Assembly: GCA_964629975.1 (NCBI GenBank)
Contig: CAZVUN010000038.1
Coordinates: forward strand, 1 to 21,111
DNA: 21,111 nucleotides
Direction: 5' to 3'
From: G020354085 sp964629975
GTDB lineage: Bacteria; Pseudomonadota; Gammaproteobacteria; Acidiferrobacterales; Sulfurifustaceae
This document shows, one piece after another, positions 1 through 7,356 of this stretch; positions within the stretch are counted from its first letter, which is position 1, and each line of letters opens with the position of its first letter. A model generated the notes under the pieces. That model saw only the letters and a list, made by a program, of their open reading frames with translations, had not been told where the DNA came from and made no database searches. A program made the position numbers and the translations under genes.

Positions 1-578
1 GCGTGCCGTTTGCGCACAAGCACTACGCGCCGGATGCGCAGGCACTCTACGAGCTGACGCGCCGCGCCAAGGTCGCCCTGACCGGAAGCGGGGCGGAGGT
101 CGGGCGCTGTTCGTTCCGCGACCAAATGCCGCTTGCGCGCTGGCGGCACGTGACGGCGCGCGATCTCGCGCGCCTGCAGCGCATGGGCGAGGAGCCATTT
201 GCGCTGCGCCATTTCGAGGACTGGCTCGCCGATGTCGGCGACACCCACGGCATCCCGATCCTCGACTTGTTCGAATGGGAGCAGGGCCATGGCAACTGGC
301 TCGCGATGACGCAGCTCGAATTCGACGCCGCCTGGCAGGACATCTTCACGCCCTACAACTCGCGCGAGATTCTGCTCAGCCTGCTCGCCGTCGAGGAGCG
401 CTACCGCCGCAAGCCAGACTACCGGCTGTTTAGGGATCTGATCGAGCACCTGTGGCCCGAGGCGCTGGGCGAACCGATCAATCCGCCACATCGCATGCGG
501 TGGACGGGCCGCATCGCGCGCCGGGCGCGAGCCATCTATGCCCGCTATCGCAGTCTGTTTCATCCGCCAGGCAGTTGA
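1..578 (+). CDS. Asparagine synthase-like protein, C-terminal part (runs off left edge)
   Basis: This is the 3' end of a gene that starts outside the window; the reading frame is open from the first base (codons begin at base 3) to TGA at 576-578. The GTG at base 3 is probably an internal codon, because homology to the related gene at 8513 is already under way there. The visible ~191 residues match the C-terminal part of that protein throughout. They share an LTGSG(A/G)EVGRC segment (here bases 78-110), which I align with the TGDGADE-type segment of the asparagine synthetase ATP-pyrophosphatase domain, then a D-(I/L)-F-x-WE motif and an F-(D)-x-AW-x-(D/E)-I segment. Family knowledge: such domains adenylate a carboxylate and form an amide, or have lost that activity. 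The PP-loop and N-terminal domain lie outside the window, so activity cannot be judged. It is followed by a 438-bp gap, so it may end a separate transcription unit. Confidence 0.8.
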   Translation, partial: VPFAHKHYAPDAQALYELTRRAKVALTGSGAEVGRCSFRDQMPLARWRHVTARDLARLQRMGEEPFALRHFEDWLADVGDTHGIPILDLFEWEQGHGNWLAMTQLEFDAAWQDIFTPYNSREILLSLLAVEERYRRKPDYRLFRDLIEHLWPEALGEPINPPHRMRWTGRIARRARAIYARYRSLFHPPGS

Positions 579-1016
579 GCGTCATCCACGCCGGCGGGCG
601 GCGGTTGTTGCTTATGTTTTACAGGCCTCACCGGCGCGCAGCGGCGGCTGCCGACGCTGCCAAGCGCAGTCCTCGAGAAAGGGGCGCTCGCGCGCCGCGC
701 GAACAGCACGTCGGAACTTTGTGCAGACACTCGAACCCGTCGTGCTTTTGACGCCTCCGGCACGAGAAGTGCGTGGCCGGGTCCCGCGCGCTGTTGTATC
801 CTAAGCCAACCGTGGGCTTGTGCCGGCACGCCGTGTCGTTACCCGCCACAGGAAAAGGTGTCGCAGTGTGCTGCAAGGAACCCGGGGTGTGATGTCGTTG
901 TTTGCGATATGTCGCTGCCTTGCGCGGTGCGCGCGTGCGCCGCGAGCCGGTCGAGTCCCCGCTCGGTGTGTTCATGGTCGTGGCCTGCGCCCCGTTGCGC
1001 CATCAATCGGTTCACC
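579..1016. other. Gene-free stretch of 438 bp
   Basis: Nothing convincing is coded here on either strand; the short open frames are rich in Arg, Cys, Ser and Pro and look like GC-rich noise. An imperfect hairpin at 638-660 pairs GCAGCG with CGCTGC and CGG with CCG, with one G/A mismatch and a three-base loop. It has no following T-run, so it is at most a weak candidate for the end of the upstream transcript. A TTGACG at 748-753 resembles a -35 box, but no matching -10 lies at the usual distance. A promoter for the downstream genes is expected here because this is the longest gap in the cluster, but I cannot place it. Confidence 0.5.
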
Positions 1017-1691
1017 ATGAGAAGCCGGATTCGAAGCGCCCTCACCGCGCCCATCAAGCGCATCGCCATCCGCCTCGCCGAACGCGTCGAATGCTGGCGG
1101 CGCGACGTGCTGCCGGAATTCGCCAACCGTCCGCGTAACCTCACCATCGAGCTGCCGCGCACCATCTGTTTGCCGCAACGCATCTACATCGGCGACGACG
1201 TCTGGCTCGGTCCGGGGTGTCTGCTGTGTCCGGTTCCGCATTTTCCATCGCTGCCGTTCTGGCCGCGCGATCGCGAGCCCACCTTCAGCCAGCGGTTCGA
1301 TCCGAAGATCATCATCGGTAACCGTGTGGTCGCAACCGGACACCTGACGCTCGGCGCGCACCAGGAGATTCGCATTGGCGATGACGTCATGTTCGCGGCC
1401 AACGTGCACCTGACCGATGCATTCCACGGCTTCGAGAACGCCGAGGAGCCGTACAAGTATCAGCCGATGTTCCGGGTGGCGCCCATCGTCATCGAGCGCG
1501 GCTGCTGGATCGGGCAGAACGTGGTGGTGTTGCCGGGCGTGACCATCGGGGAACTGACGATCATCGGCGCCAACAGCGTGGTGACGCGCGATATCCCGCC
1601 GCGCTCGATCGCCGTGGGCGCCCCGGCGCGCGTGATCAAGAGCTGGGACGCGACGGTGCGGCGCTGGGTGCCGGTGACCGGCGCGATCTGA
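1017..1691 (+). CDS. Left-handed beta-helix (hexapeptide-repeat) O-acyltransferase
   Basis: Predicted 224-residue cytoplasmic acyltransferase of the LacA/NodL/WcaF type, which moves an acetyl or other acyl group from acyl-CoA to a sugar hydroxyl. Imperfect hexapeptide repeats are visible: IYIGDDVWLGPG near residues 57-68, then a central block (IIIGN, LTLGA, IRIGDDVMFA), then the C-terminal series IVIERGCWIGQNVVVLPGVTIGE and IIGANSVVTRDIP. It ends in the usual VGAPARVIK. His137 in D-A-F-H-G sits where the catalytic His of this family is expected, ahead of the last coils. The frame is open back to 858, but the upstream 53 residues are Cys/Arg/Ser-rich and unlike the family, so I chose ATG 1017; no clear Shine-Dalgarno precedes it. 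In this setting it probably O-acylates a sugar or lipid-linked glycan; the substrate is unknown. Confidence 0.85.
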   Translation: MRSRIRSALTAPIKRIAIRLAERVECWRRDVLPEFANRPRNLTIELPRTICLPQRIYIGDDVWLGPGCLLCPVPHFPSLPFWPRDREPTFSQRFDPKIIIGNRVVATGHLTLGAHQEIRIGDDVMFAANVHLTDAFHGFENAEEPYKYQPMFRVAPIVIERGCWIGQNVVVLPGVTIGELTIIGANSVVTRDIPPRSIAVGAPARVIKSWDATVRRWVPVTGAI

Positions 1692-1844
1692 GCCGCTCGG
1701 CGGCATGATGCGCGGGGCCCGCACCCGGCGCAGCGCGTTGGAGACAGCATCCTGGTTTTCACCGGGAGGGCGGTAGCGTGCCCGGACACCGGCGAATCGG
1801 CAGTGGGCAGATGGCAAATCGACTAACCAAGGCGCGGTAACGGG

Positions 1845-4238
1845 ATGATCAGATCGGAACCGGCCGCCTCCACGGGAGGCAACAGCGCCTGGCGATGGAT
1901 CGCATCGATGGCGCGTCGTGGGCTGCGCGCGGTCCCGTTGCTGCGCATGGCGTTGCATTGGCTGCGCGCCTGGCACGATGAGTGGCGCCCGCGGGTGTGG
2001 CTGCTCGAAGGCGAGGAACGCCGCAGCGGCGCTCCGCTTCGCATTCTGTTCAGCGGTCAGCTCGAAAACCGCAACTACATCGCCGGCCTTGCGTTCCGCG
2101 ACGCCTGCGCGCAGCGGGATTTGGGCCGGAAAAATCGGCGCCGACTGCTCGCTGAGGGATGGCGGCTTGCCGATGCGGATTTGAGCTTCGTCGAGGCCGC
2201 GGTACCGCTGGCGAGGCGAGAGGCAGCCCCGGAAGCGTTTCTCGTGCCGACCTGGATCGGTGGCGAGGTCGACATCGCGCAGGCCCTGCGCCGCCTGCAG
2301 GCCAGCAAAAGTACGCGTCAAAACTTGCGCCGGCTGCACGATTGCGGGGCACGCCTCGAGGTCAGGCGTGAGCGCGCCGCCTGCGAGGCGTTTTACGACA
2401 CCATGTATGCACCGTACATCGGCGCTAGATTCGGCGAGCGGGCATTCACCATGCGCCGCGAGGAGATGGCGGCTGCCGAGCCCCGCAGCGAATTGCTGCT
2501 GCTGATGATCGATGGCGTGGCCATTGTCGGTCAGATCGTGTTGTACGAGCCCGCGCGGGTGAGACTGTGGTCGGTCGGCGTCAAGGATGGCGATCGCGGC
2601 TATCTCAAAGGCGGCACGATGCAGGCGCTCGATGATCTCACGCTTCGCTATCTGGCAGGCCAGGGCCATCGCGCCGTGCATCTGGGCGCCTCGCGGCCGT
2701 TTCTGCACGATGGCGCGCTCGGTTACAAGCGTCGTCTCGGCATGCGCATTACGGATCATGGCGGCCGCGGATTCGTGCTGCGGCACCGAAGCGACTCGCG
2801 CGCGGCGGGCGCCTTTCTTGCCGCCAATCCGTTCGTCTACATCGACGACGGACAGTTCAAGGCCGCCATTCACGTCGAGAAATCCGCCGCCGAGACGCAG
2901 GCGTCGCGCCCGAATGTGCAGGAGCGCTATGCCCTTGCCGGCCTCGCGGCGGTGTCGGTGTTCGCGCTGCCGGCGGCGGGCGGCACGGAAAAAAACGAGG
3001 CAACGCGGCACGCGGCGGCGGCCGCACCGCAATCGCGGACACGGCGTACCTTCGTCACGGCACTTGCCGCCACGGCGGCGCTCGCGGCCTGCGAGGCCAT
3101 CGAGTTCGAGGAGCGGCGCGCGGCAGCGCAGCGCGTGGTCGTGGTCGGCGCCGGGCTCGCGGGTCTGGCGGCGGCGATCGAGCTCGTGCGCGGCGGCCAT
3201 GACGTGACGCTGCTCGAAGCGCAAGCGCGGCCGGGCGGGCGCGTGCTCACATTGCGTGCGCCGCTCGCCGACGGGCTGTACGGCGAGGCCGGTGCGGCGC
3301 GCATTCCGGATGGTCACGCACTTACGCTCGAGTACGTGCGCCGTTTCGGGCTGGAGCTCGAGCCTTTCTATCCTGCGACGGGGCGCTTCGTCGTGCACGA
3401 GAACGGCAAGCGGCGCGACATCGCGTGGCGGGAGTTCGCGGATGCGGTTGAGCGATATGTCGGTTCGCACCTCGACCAGCACCGCTTCGGGTGGCGCATC
3501 GATGGCACGACCCATTGGTTCCGGATAATCGGCGGCAACGACCGCCTGCCGCGCGCGATGGCCGAGTCGCTTGGGGAACGCCTGCGCTACGAGGCGCCCG
3601 TGCAGCGCATCGAGCAGGACGCGCACGGCGTGCGCGTCGGCTTCCTGGATCGCGGCCGCACCGAATGGATCAAAGCCGACCGGGTGATTTGCACGATCTC
3701 CTTTCCGCTCGTGCGCCACATCGAGTTTTCCCCCGCCCTTTCCCCGGCGAAGCAAAGAGTGGTCGAGGAGATGGCCTATGCCATGGCCGCGCGTATCTAC
3801 CTGCAGTGCCGTAACCGCTTCTGGGAGGGGCGCGGAGAGAACGGGTTCGCCATTTCGGACTGGCCGGCCGAGATCTGGCAGCCGAGCTTCAACCGCAGTG
3901 GCGCGCGGGGTCTCCTCGGCGTGTATCTGCGCCACCTCGAGGCGATTCAAATGCTGGTGCATGGCGAGGGGGGTCGGGTCCGCGCGGCGCTCGCGCGCGT
4001 CGAGGAAATGTTCCCCGGCGCGCGGCAGGCATTCGAGCGCGGGGTGGAGAAGTTCTGGTGCCAAGATCGCTGGGCGGGTGGTGCCTACTCGGCACCGGCG
4101 CCCGAGCAGGTCGAGATCGCCGCGCGGCCCGAAGGACGCGTCCATTTCGCCGGCGAGCACACTTCACGTTGGAACGCATGGATGCAAGGCGCGCTCGAAT
4201 CCGGTCGGCGCGCGGCGACCGAAATCCTGCAGGCATGA
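1845..4238 (+). CDS. Fusion protein: FemAB/GNAT-like domain plus flavin amine oxidase domain
   Basis: A single 797-codon frame carries two unrelated domains. Residues about 20-376 match the other two FemAB-like proteins of this window: an S-x-(R/K)-x-(N/D)-LR segment, a (D/G)-G-x-x-(V/I)-(V/A)-G strand, and HLGASRPFLHDGALGYK from residue 279. Residues about 430-797 form a flavin monoamine oxidase: GAGLAG dinucleotide-binding loop at 435-440, the acidic end of the second beta strand at Glu458, then RPGGR at 462-466, and near the C-terminus FAGEHTS from 768 followed by GALESGRRAA. Between them lies a Tat-like signal (TRRTFV, twin Arg 400-401), a short hydrophobic run and a lipobox-like LAAC ending at Cys416. 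A standalone oxidase with this beginning would be an exported lipoprotein; inside a fusion the signal would be buried. In-frame GTG codons at 2952 and 2958 could start a separate oxidase. ATG 1908 is an alternative N-terminus. The stop overlaps the next start (ATGA). The substrate is unknown. Confidence 0.8.
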   Translation: MIRSEPAASTGGNSAWRWIASMARRGLRAVPLLRMALHWLRAWHDEWRPRVWLLEGEERRSGAPLRILFSGQLENRNYIAGLAFRDACAQRDLGRKNRRRLLAEGWRLADADLSFVEAAVPLARREAAPEAFLVPTWIGGEVDIAQALRRLQASKSTRQNLRRLHDCGARLEVRRERAACEAFYDTMYAPYIGARFGERAFTMRREEMAAAEPRSELLLLMIDGVAIVGQIVLYEPARVRLWSVGVKDGDRGYLKGGTMQALDDLTLRYLAGQGHRAVHLGASRPFLHDGALGYKRRLGMRITDHGGRGFVLRHRSDSRAAGAFLAANPFVYIDDGQFKAAIHVEKSAAETQASRPNVQERYALAGLAAVSVFALPAAGGTEKNEATRHAAAAAPQSRTRRTFVTALAATAALAACEAIEFEERRAAAQRVVVVGAGLAGLAAAIELVRGGHDVTLLEAQARPGGRVLTLRAPLADGLYGEAGAARIPDGHALTLEYVRRFGLELEPFYPATGRFVVHENGKRRDIAWREFADAVERYVGSHLDQHRFGWRIDGTTHWFRIIGGNDRLPRAMAESLGERLRYEAPVQRIEQDAHGVRVGFLDRGRTEWIKADRVICTISFPLVRHIEFSPALSPAKQRVVEEMAYAMAARIYLQCRNRFWEGRGENGFAISDWPAEIWQPSFNRSGARGLLGVYLRHLEAIQMLVHGEGGRVRAALARVEEMFPGARQAFERGVEKFWCQDRWAGGAYSAPAPEQVEIAARPEGRVHFAGEHTSRWNAWMQGALESGRRAATEILQA
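2989..2995 (+). other. A7 homopolymer at the domain junction of the fusion gene
   Basis: Seven consecutive A residues sit in very GC-rich sequence, exactly between the FemAB-like domain and the Tat-like signal. In the coding frame they read GAA AAA AAC, so bases 2990-2996 form A AAA AAC, the X XXY YYZ arrangement of -1 slippery sites. A -1 shift would end at TGA 3200-3202 and a +1 shift at TGA 3205-3207. Either would release a FemAB-like protein without the oxidase. Whether slippage happens, or whether the tract is a sequencing error, cannot be told from sequence. Confidence 0.5.
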
Positions 4239-4963
4239 TGGCGGGTGGGCGGACGTCACCGCTGGTCTTGCCGCGGCCTGGCATGCGTGTGCTGGCGCTC
4301 GCCATGCTCGTGCGCCATGCGCCGACGCGCTGGAAGTTCCAGGACCGTTCGATCCTGCTGCGCAAGCGCATCGCACCGGCAGCGCCGGCGGTCCTGCCGC
4401 CCGGCCACAGCTGGGTCTGGGCCGGGCCCGCGGAGATCGGGGCCATCGATGCCCACGCGGAGGCGACCTCGCGTTCCGCCTACGCGCGCCGCCTGGCGCG
4501 GGGGGACGCCTGTTTGTGCCTCAAGCGCGGTGAACAGATCGTCGGCTACCGCTGGATCGCCTGGCACAGCGGGTGTCTGTACTGCGGTTTCGGGCCGCGC
4601 CAGGAACTGCGATTTCTCCCGCTCAAGCCGACGCAGGCCTTTCTCTACGACCTGTACGTGTATAGCGCGGAGCGTCGCCACGGCTACGGCGCCATGCTCT
4701 TTCAGAGGACGTTCGACGTGCTGCGGGAACGCGGTATTCAAGAGGCCTTCGCCCTGGTGGATCCCGCCAACCACGCCGTGATCCGGCTCGATCTGCGTCT
4801 TGGATTCGAGGCGGTATGCATGGCCTATGCGTTCCGGATCCGCCAGTGGCACACGATGCTGTTCGGGCCCGAGACCGACGCGCCGGCGATAAATGCGTGG
4901 ATGGCGCAGTTGGCAGGAAGCCATGCGGCACCCGGGGCAACTGCGCAGGTCGCCTGCTCGTGA
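4235..4963 (+). CDS. GNAT-family N-acetyltransferase
   Basis: Predicted 242-residue acyltransferase of the GCN5-related (GNAT) fold, which transfers an acyl group from acyl-CoA, usually to an amine. The coenzyme-A-binding motif is clear: a hydrophobic strand LYDLYVYS, then R-R-H-G-Y-G at residues 147-152 (the R/Q-x-x-G-x-G/A loop), a helix, and then a strand/loop AFALVDPANHAVIRL followed by LGFE, the typical end of the fold. The first ~80 residues are less conserved. The ATG at 4235 overlaps the TGA of the fusion gene (ATGA), which suggests translational coupling and decides the start; ATG 4238 and ATG 4283 are alternatives. The frame is open further upstream to 4058, but that part lies inside the oxidase gene and is not needed. 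It probably modifies an amino sugar or amino-acyl group made by neighbouring enzymes. Confidence 0.8.
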   Translation: MMAGGRTSPLVLPRPGMRVLALAMLVRHAPTRWKFQDRSILLRKRIAPAAPAVLPPGHSWVWAGPAEIGAIDAHAEATSRSAYARRLARGDACLCLKRGEQIVGYRWIAWHSGCLYCGFGPRQELRFLPLKPTQAFLYDLYVYSAERRHGYGAMLFQRTFDVLRERGIQEAFALVDPANHAVIRLDLRLGFEAVCMAYAFRIRQWHTMLFGPETDAPAINAWMAQLAGSHAAPGATAQVACS

Positions 4964-6132
4964 GTCGCACGTCGCTGCGAGATATGCTCAAGTCGATCGC
5001 ACCGTTGCGTATGGCGGTGCGCCGGGCGCGCGCCATGCGCGACCGGAATTTCCGCGACGTGTGGCGCCTCAGCGGGCCGGAGCGGCATAGCGGCAATACC
5101 CTACGGGTCTTCTGCGCCGGTCAGCGCGAGGTCTGCCGGTATGTCGAGCAGCTGGTCTTTGCCCCGGGTACCGCGCAGGTGCGTCATGGCTGGATGGGGT
5201 CGCGCCGCGTGAGCGTCATGTTGACGAGCTCGCGCGTGCCGTACGGATTGGTGTTCATCCAGGTGCATCACGAAGTGTCCCCCGCGCTCACGCGAGACGG
5301 CGTGTTCGTGTTGCCGTCGTGGATGGCGGGTGAGCTCGACGTCGCGCACTCGCTCGCCTGTCAGCGCGGCAACGACAGCGTGAAGACCGACCTGCGCCGC
5401 ATCCGCCAGCAGGGTTTCACGCCGCGCGTCACGCGCGATCGGGGCGCGATCGAGCGGTTCTACCGCACGATGTATCTGCCCTATGTGCATCAGACCCACG
5501 GCGAGCGCGCCTTCGTTGCGACCCTGGCCGAACTGGAGCGCGAGTCGCCGCAGGGTATCGAGTTGCTGCTGATCGAGCACGGCGGCCGGGAGGTCGCGGG
5601 GGTGATCCTCGGCAGCCACGATACGCAGCGGCTCGACGCCCTGGAACTTGGCGTGCTCGATGCCGACCGCAGTCTCGTCAAGCGCGGGGTGCTTGGAGCG
5701 ATTTACTATTTTGCGCTGCGGCTCGCCCAGGAGCGCGGCTGCCGGCGGCTCTATCTGGGCGGGTCGCGGCCGTTTCTCACCGACGGGGCCCTGCGCTACA
5801 AGAGCAAGTGGGGTCTGCGCATCACCGGGCGGCTGCCCTCGATGCCGGATTGCCTGTTGCTGCGCCCGCGGCTCGACGATCCGGCGGTGGCGTCGTTTCT
5901 CAAGCACAACCCTTTCGTCTACGAACAGTCCGAAGGGGTTTATCGCATCGCCCTGTTCGTGGATAGCGACCCCGGCGTCGAGCCGCGGCCCTACGACAAA
6001 CGGCTCGGCCGGGAGCTCGGCGGGATCGCGGGGGTCACGGTGATTCCGCTTACCGCCACGGCGGCGCGGGCGTCAGCCGCTTCGGATCGGGGCGCGCAAC
6101 TCCTCGCGCAGCCACGGGAGGCGCGGTCGTGA
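4960..6132 (+). CDS. FemAB/GNAT-like acyltransferase, paralogue 2
   Basis: A 390-residue protein homologous to the N-terminal half of the fusion at 1845 and to the gene at 7357. Shared landmarks run in order: an N-terminal helix (IAPLRMAVRRARAM), an LPSWMAGELD strand near residue 120, DSVKTDLRRIRQQG, an E-R-F-Y-R-T-M-Y-x-P-Y helix, and YLGGSRPFLTDGALRYKSKWG from residue 265. Known relatives belong to the acetyltransferase_6/FemAB-like group, which transfer acyl or aminoacyl groups; some use aminoacyl-tRNA. The donor and acceptor here are unknown. No signal peptide or membrane segment is seen, so it should act in the cytoplasm. GTG 4960 overlaps the preceding TGA (GTGA) and gives an N-terminus that aligns with the paralogues; ATG 4984 is an alternative, and the open frame back to 4816 overlaps the GNAT gene. 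Confidence 0.8.
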   Translation: MSRTSLRDMLKSIAPLRMAVRRARAMRDRNFRDVWRLSGPERHSGNTLRVFCAGQREVCRYVEQLVFAPGTAQVRHGWMGSRRVSVMLTSSRVPYGLVFIQVHHEVSPALTRDGVFVLPSWMAGELDVAHSLACQRGNDSVKTDLRRIRQQGFTPRVTRDRGAIERFYRTMYLPYVHQTHGERAFVATLAELERESPQGIELLLIEHGGREVAGVILGSHDTQRLDALELGVLDADRSLVKRGVLGAIYYFALRLAQERGCRRLYLGGSRPFLTDGALRYKSKWGLRITGRLPSMPDCLLLRPRLDDPAVASFLKHNPFVYEQSEGVYRIALFVDSDPGVEPRPYDKRLGRELGGIAGVTVIPLTATAARASAASDRGAQLLAQPREARS

Positions 6133-7340
6133 GCGCGAGCGTTGCGTCCGGGCCGGTGGGGGAAGGCGAGCGCATCGTGCTGCTCGATGTGCTGCGCGGG
6201 CTCGCCATCTTCGGGATCCTGGCGGTCAACGTGCTCGTGTTCAGCGCCCCGGTGCGCATGCCGGGATTCGTGCGGGCGGAGGCCAGCGCTCTCGATGAGG
6301 TCGTCGAGGCGGTGCTTGCGGCCGCGTTCGTGGGCAAGTTCTACACCTTGTTTTCGCTTCTCTTTGGCGTCGGGTTCGCCTTGCAACTGCAGCGCGCCGA
6401 GGCGCGCGGCGACGGATTCGCGCTGCGCTACGCGCGCCGCCTCGGCGTGCTGTTCGCGCTCGGCGCAGCGCATGCCGTGCTGCTCTGGGAGGGGGACATC
6501 CTGTGGCTGTACGCGCTGCTCGGGTTCGTGCTGCTGGGCGTGCGCGGATTGGGCGACCGCACCGTCCTCGCGCTGGTGGGCGCGTGTCTCATCGCCTCGA
6601 TCGGCGGCCTGTGGCTTGCCGATCGTTGGCTGCTTCGCACGTCGGACTTGTCCGCGGACCTGCTCGCCGAGGCGATCCGGATCTATGGCTCCGGGAGCTA
6701 CGGGGAGATCATCGCCCATCGCCTTGCAACCCTGCCGCGCAGCCTCTTCGAGCTCGTGCTCGAGCAGGCGCCCGGCGCGCTCGCCATGTTCCTGCTGGGG
6801 CTCTACGTCGGACGCAATCGCCTGTTCGAAAGCGCGGGGGACTTCGCACAGCCCATGCGCGGGTCCTTCGTGGCCTTGCTCCTGGCTGCGGTGGCGGCCA
6901 ACGCGGCGTTCGTCTACGGCGAGCTCAGCGGGCAGTCCCGCTTCGAGGTCGTGGGGCTCGCCCTCGGCGGGCCGCTGCTCTGCCTCGTCTACGTGCTCGC
7001 CGTGGCGCGGCTGCTGCGCGCGCGGCGCTGGCAGGCGCGGGCCTGGCCTGTCGCCGCGGTGGGCCGCACGGCGTTGACGAACTACCTGCTGCAATCGCTC
7101 ATCTGCACGAGCATCTTCTACGGCTATGGGGCCGGGCTCTACAACCGCATCGGCGCCGCACAGGCGGTGGCGCTCGCCGTCGGGATTTACGGTGTCCAGC
7201 TTGCAGCGAGCGCGTGGTGGCTCGCGCACTTCCGCTTCGGTCCGGTCGAATGGCTGTGGCGCAGCCTCACCTACGGGCGCCGCCAGCCCTTGCGGCGCAG
7301 CGCCCTGCAACGGGAAGCCGTGGATGTTCGCCCGCTATGA
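6129..7340 (+). CDS. DUF418-family polytopic membrane protein (YeiB-like)
   Basis: A 403-residue inner-membrane protein with about nine hydrophobic segments. It opens with the family signature LLDVLRGLAIFGIL near residues 18-31, followed by VNV. It ends with the equally typical FGPVEWLWRSLTYGRRQP near residues 370-387. A Y-T-L-F-S-L-L-F-G-V-G-F stretch after the first loop is also characteristic. The molecular function of DUF418 proteins is not established; distant resemblance to membrane acyltransferases has been noted for related families, so a role in moving or transferring a group across the membrane is only a guess. GTG 6129 overlaps the upstream TGA (GTGA), which suggests coupled translation with the FemAB-like gene before it. 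Its position between two FemAB-like genes suggests it serves the same modification pathway. Confidence 0.85.
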   Translation: MSASVASGPVGEGERIVLLDVLRGLAIFGILAVNVLVFSAPVRMPGFVRAEASALDEVVEAVLAAAFVGKFYTLFSLLFGVGFALQLQRAEARGDGFALRYARRLGVLFALGAAHAVLLWEGDILWLYALLGFVLLGVRGLGDRTVLALVGACLIASIGGLWLADRWLLRTSDLSADLLAEAIRIYGSGSYGEIIAHRLATLPRSLFELVLEQAPGALAMFLLGLYVGRNRLFESAGDFAQPMRGSFVALLLAAVAANAAFVYGELSGQSRFEVVGLALGGPLLCLVYVLAVARLLRARRWQARAWPVAAVGRTALTNYLLQSLICTSIFYGYGAGLYNRIGAAQAVALAVGIYGVQLAASAWWLAHFRFGPVEWLWRSLTYGRRQPLRRSALQREAVDVRPL

Positions 7341-7343
7341 GCA

Positions 7344-7350
7344 GGAAGGG
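7344..7350 (+). promoter_or_regulatory. Ribosome binding site deciding the start at 7357
   Basis: GGAAGGG lies six bases before ATG 7357, a strong Shine-Dalgarno match with good spacing. The upstream in-frame ATG at 7324 lies inside the DUF418 gene and has no such site, so 7357 is preferred. Confidence 0.7.
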
Positions 7351-7356
7351 CAGCCG

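Noticed and set aside
638..660. Imperfect hairpin as a transcription terminator
   Set aside because: The stem is plausible but no T-run follows, and such hairpins are common by chance at this GC content.
858..1016. N-terminal extension of the beta-helix acyltransferase
   Set aside because: Composition (many Cys, Ser, Arg) is unlike the protein that follows and no ribosome site supports it; ATG 1017 begins a plausible amphipathic start.
972..4160. 1062-codon open frame on the - strand
   Set aside because: It lies antisense to the beta-helix acyltransferase and the fusion gene, which both have clear family motifs. Its translation is rich in Arg, His, Ala and Pro without domains; long antisense frames are expected in very GC-rich coding DNA.
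5991..7310. 439-codon open frame on the - strand
   Set aside because: Antisense to the DUF418 gene; Gln/Glu/Arg/His-rich translation is the mirror of hydrophobic codons.
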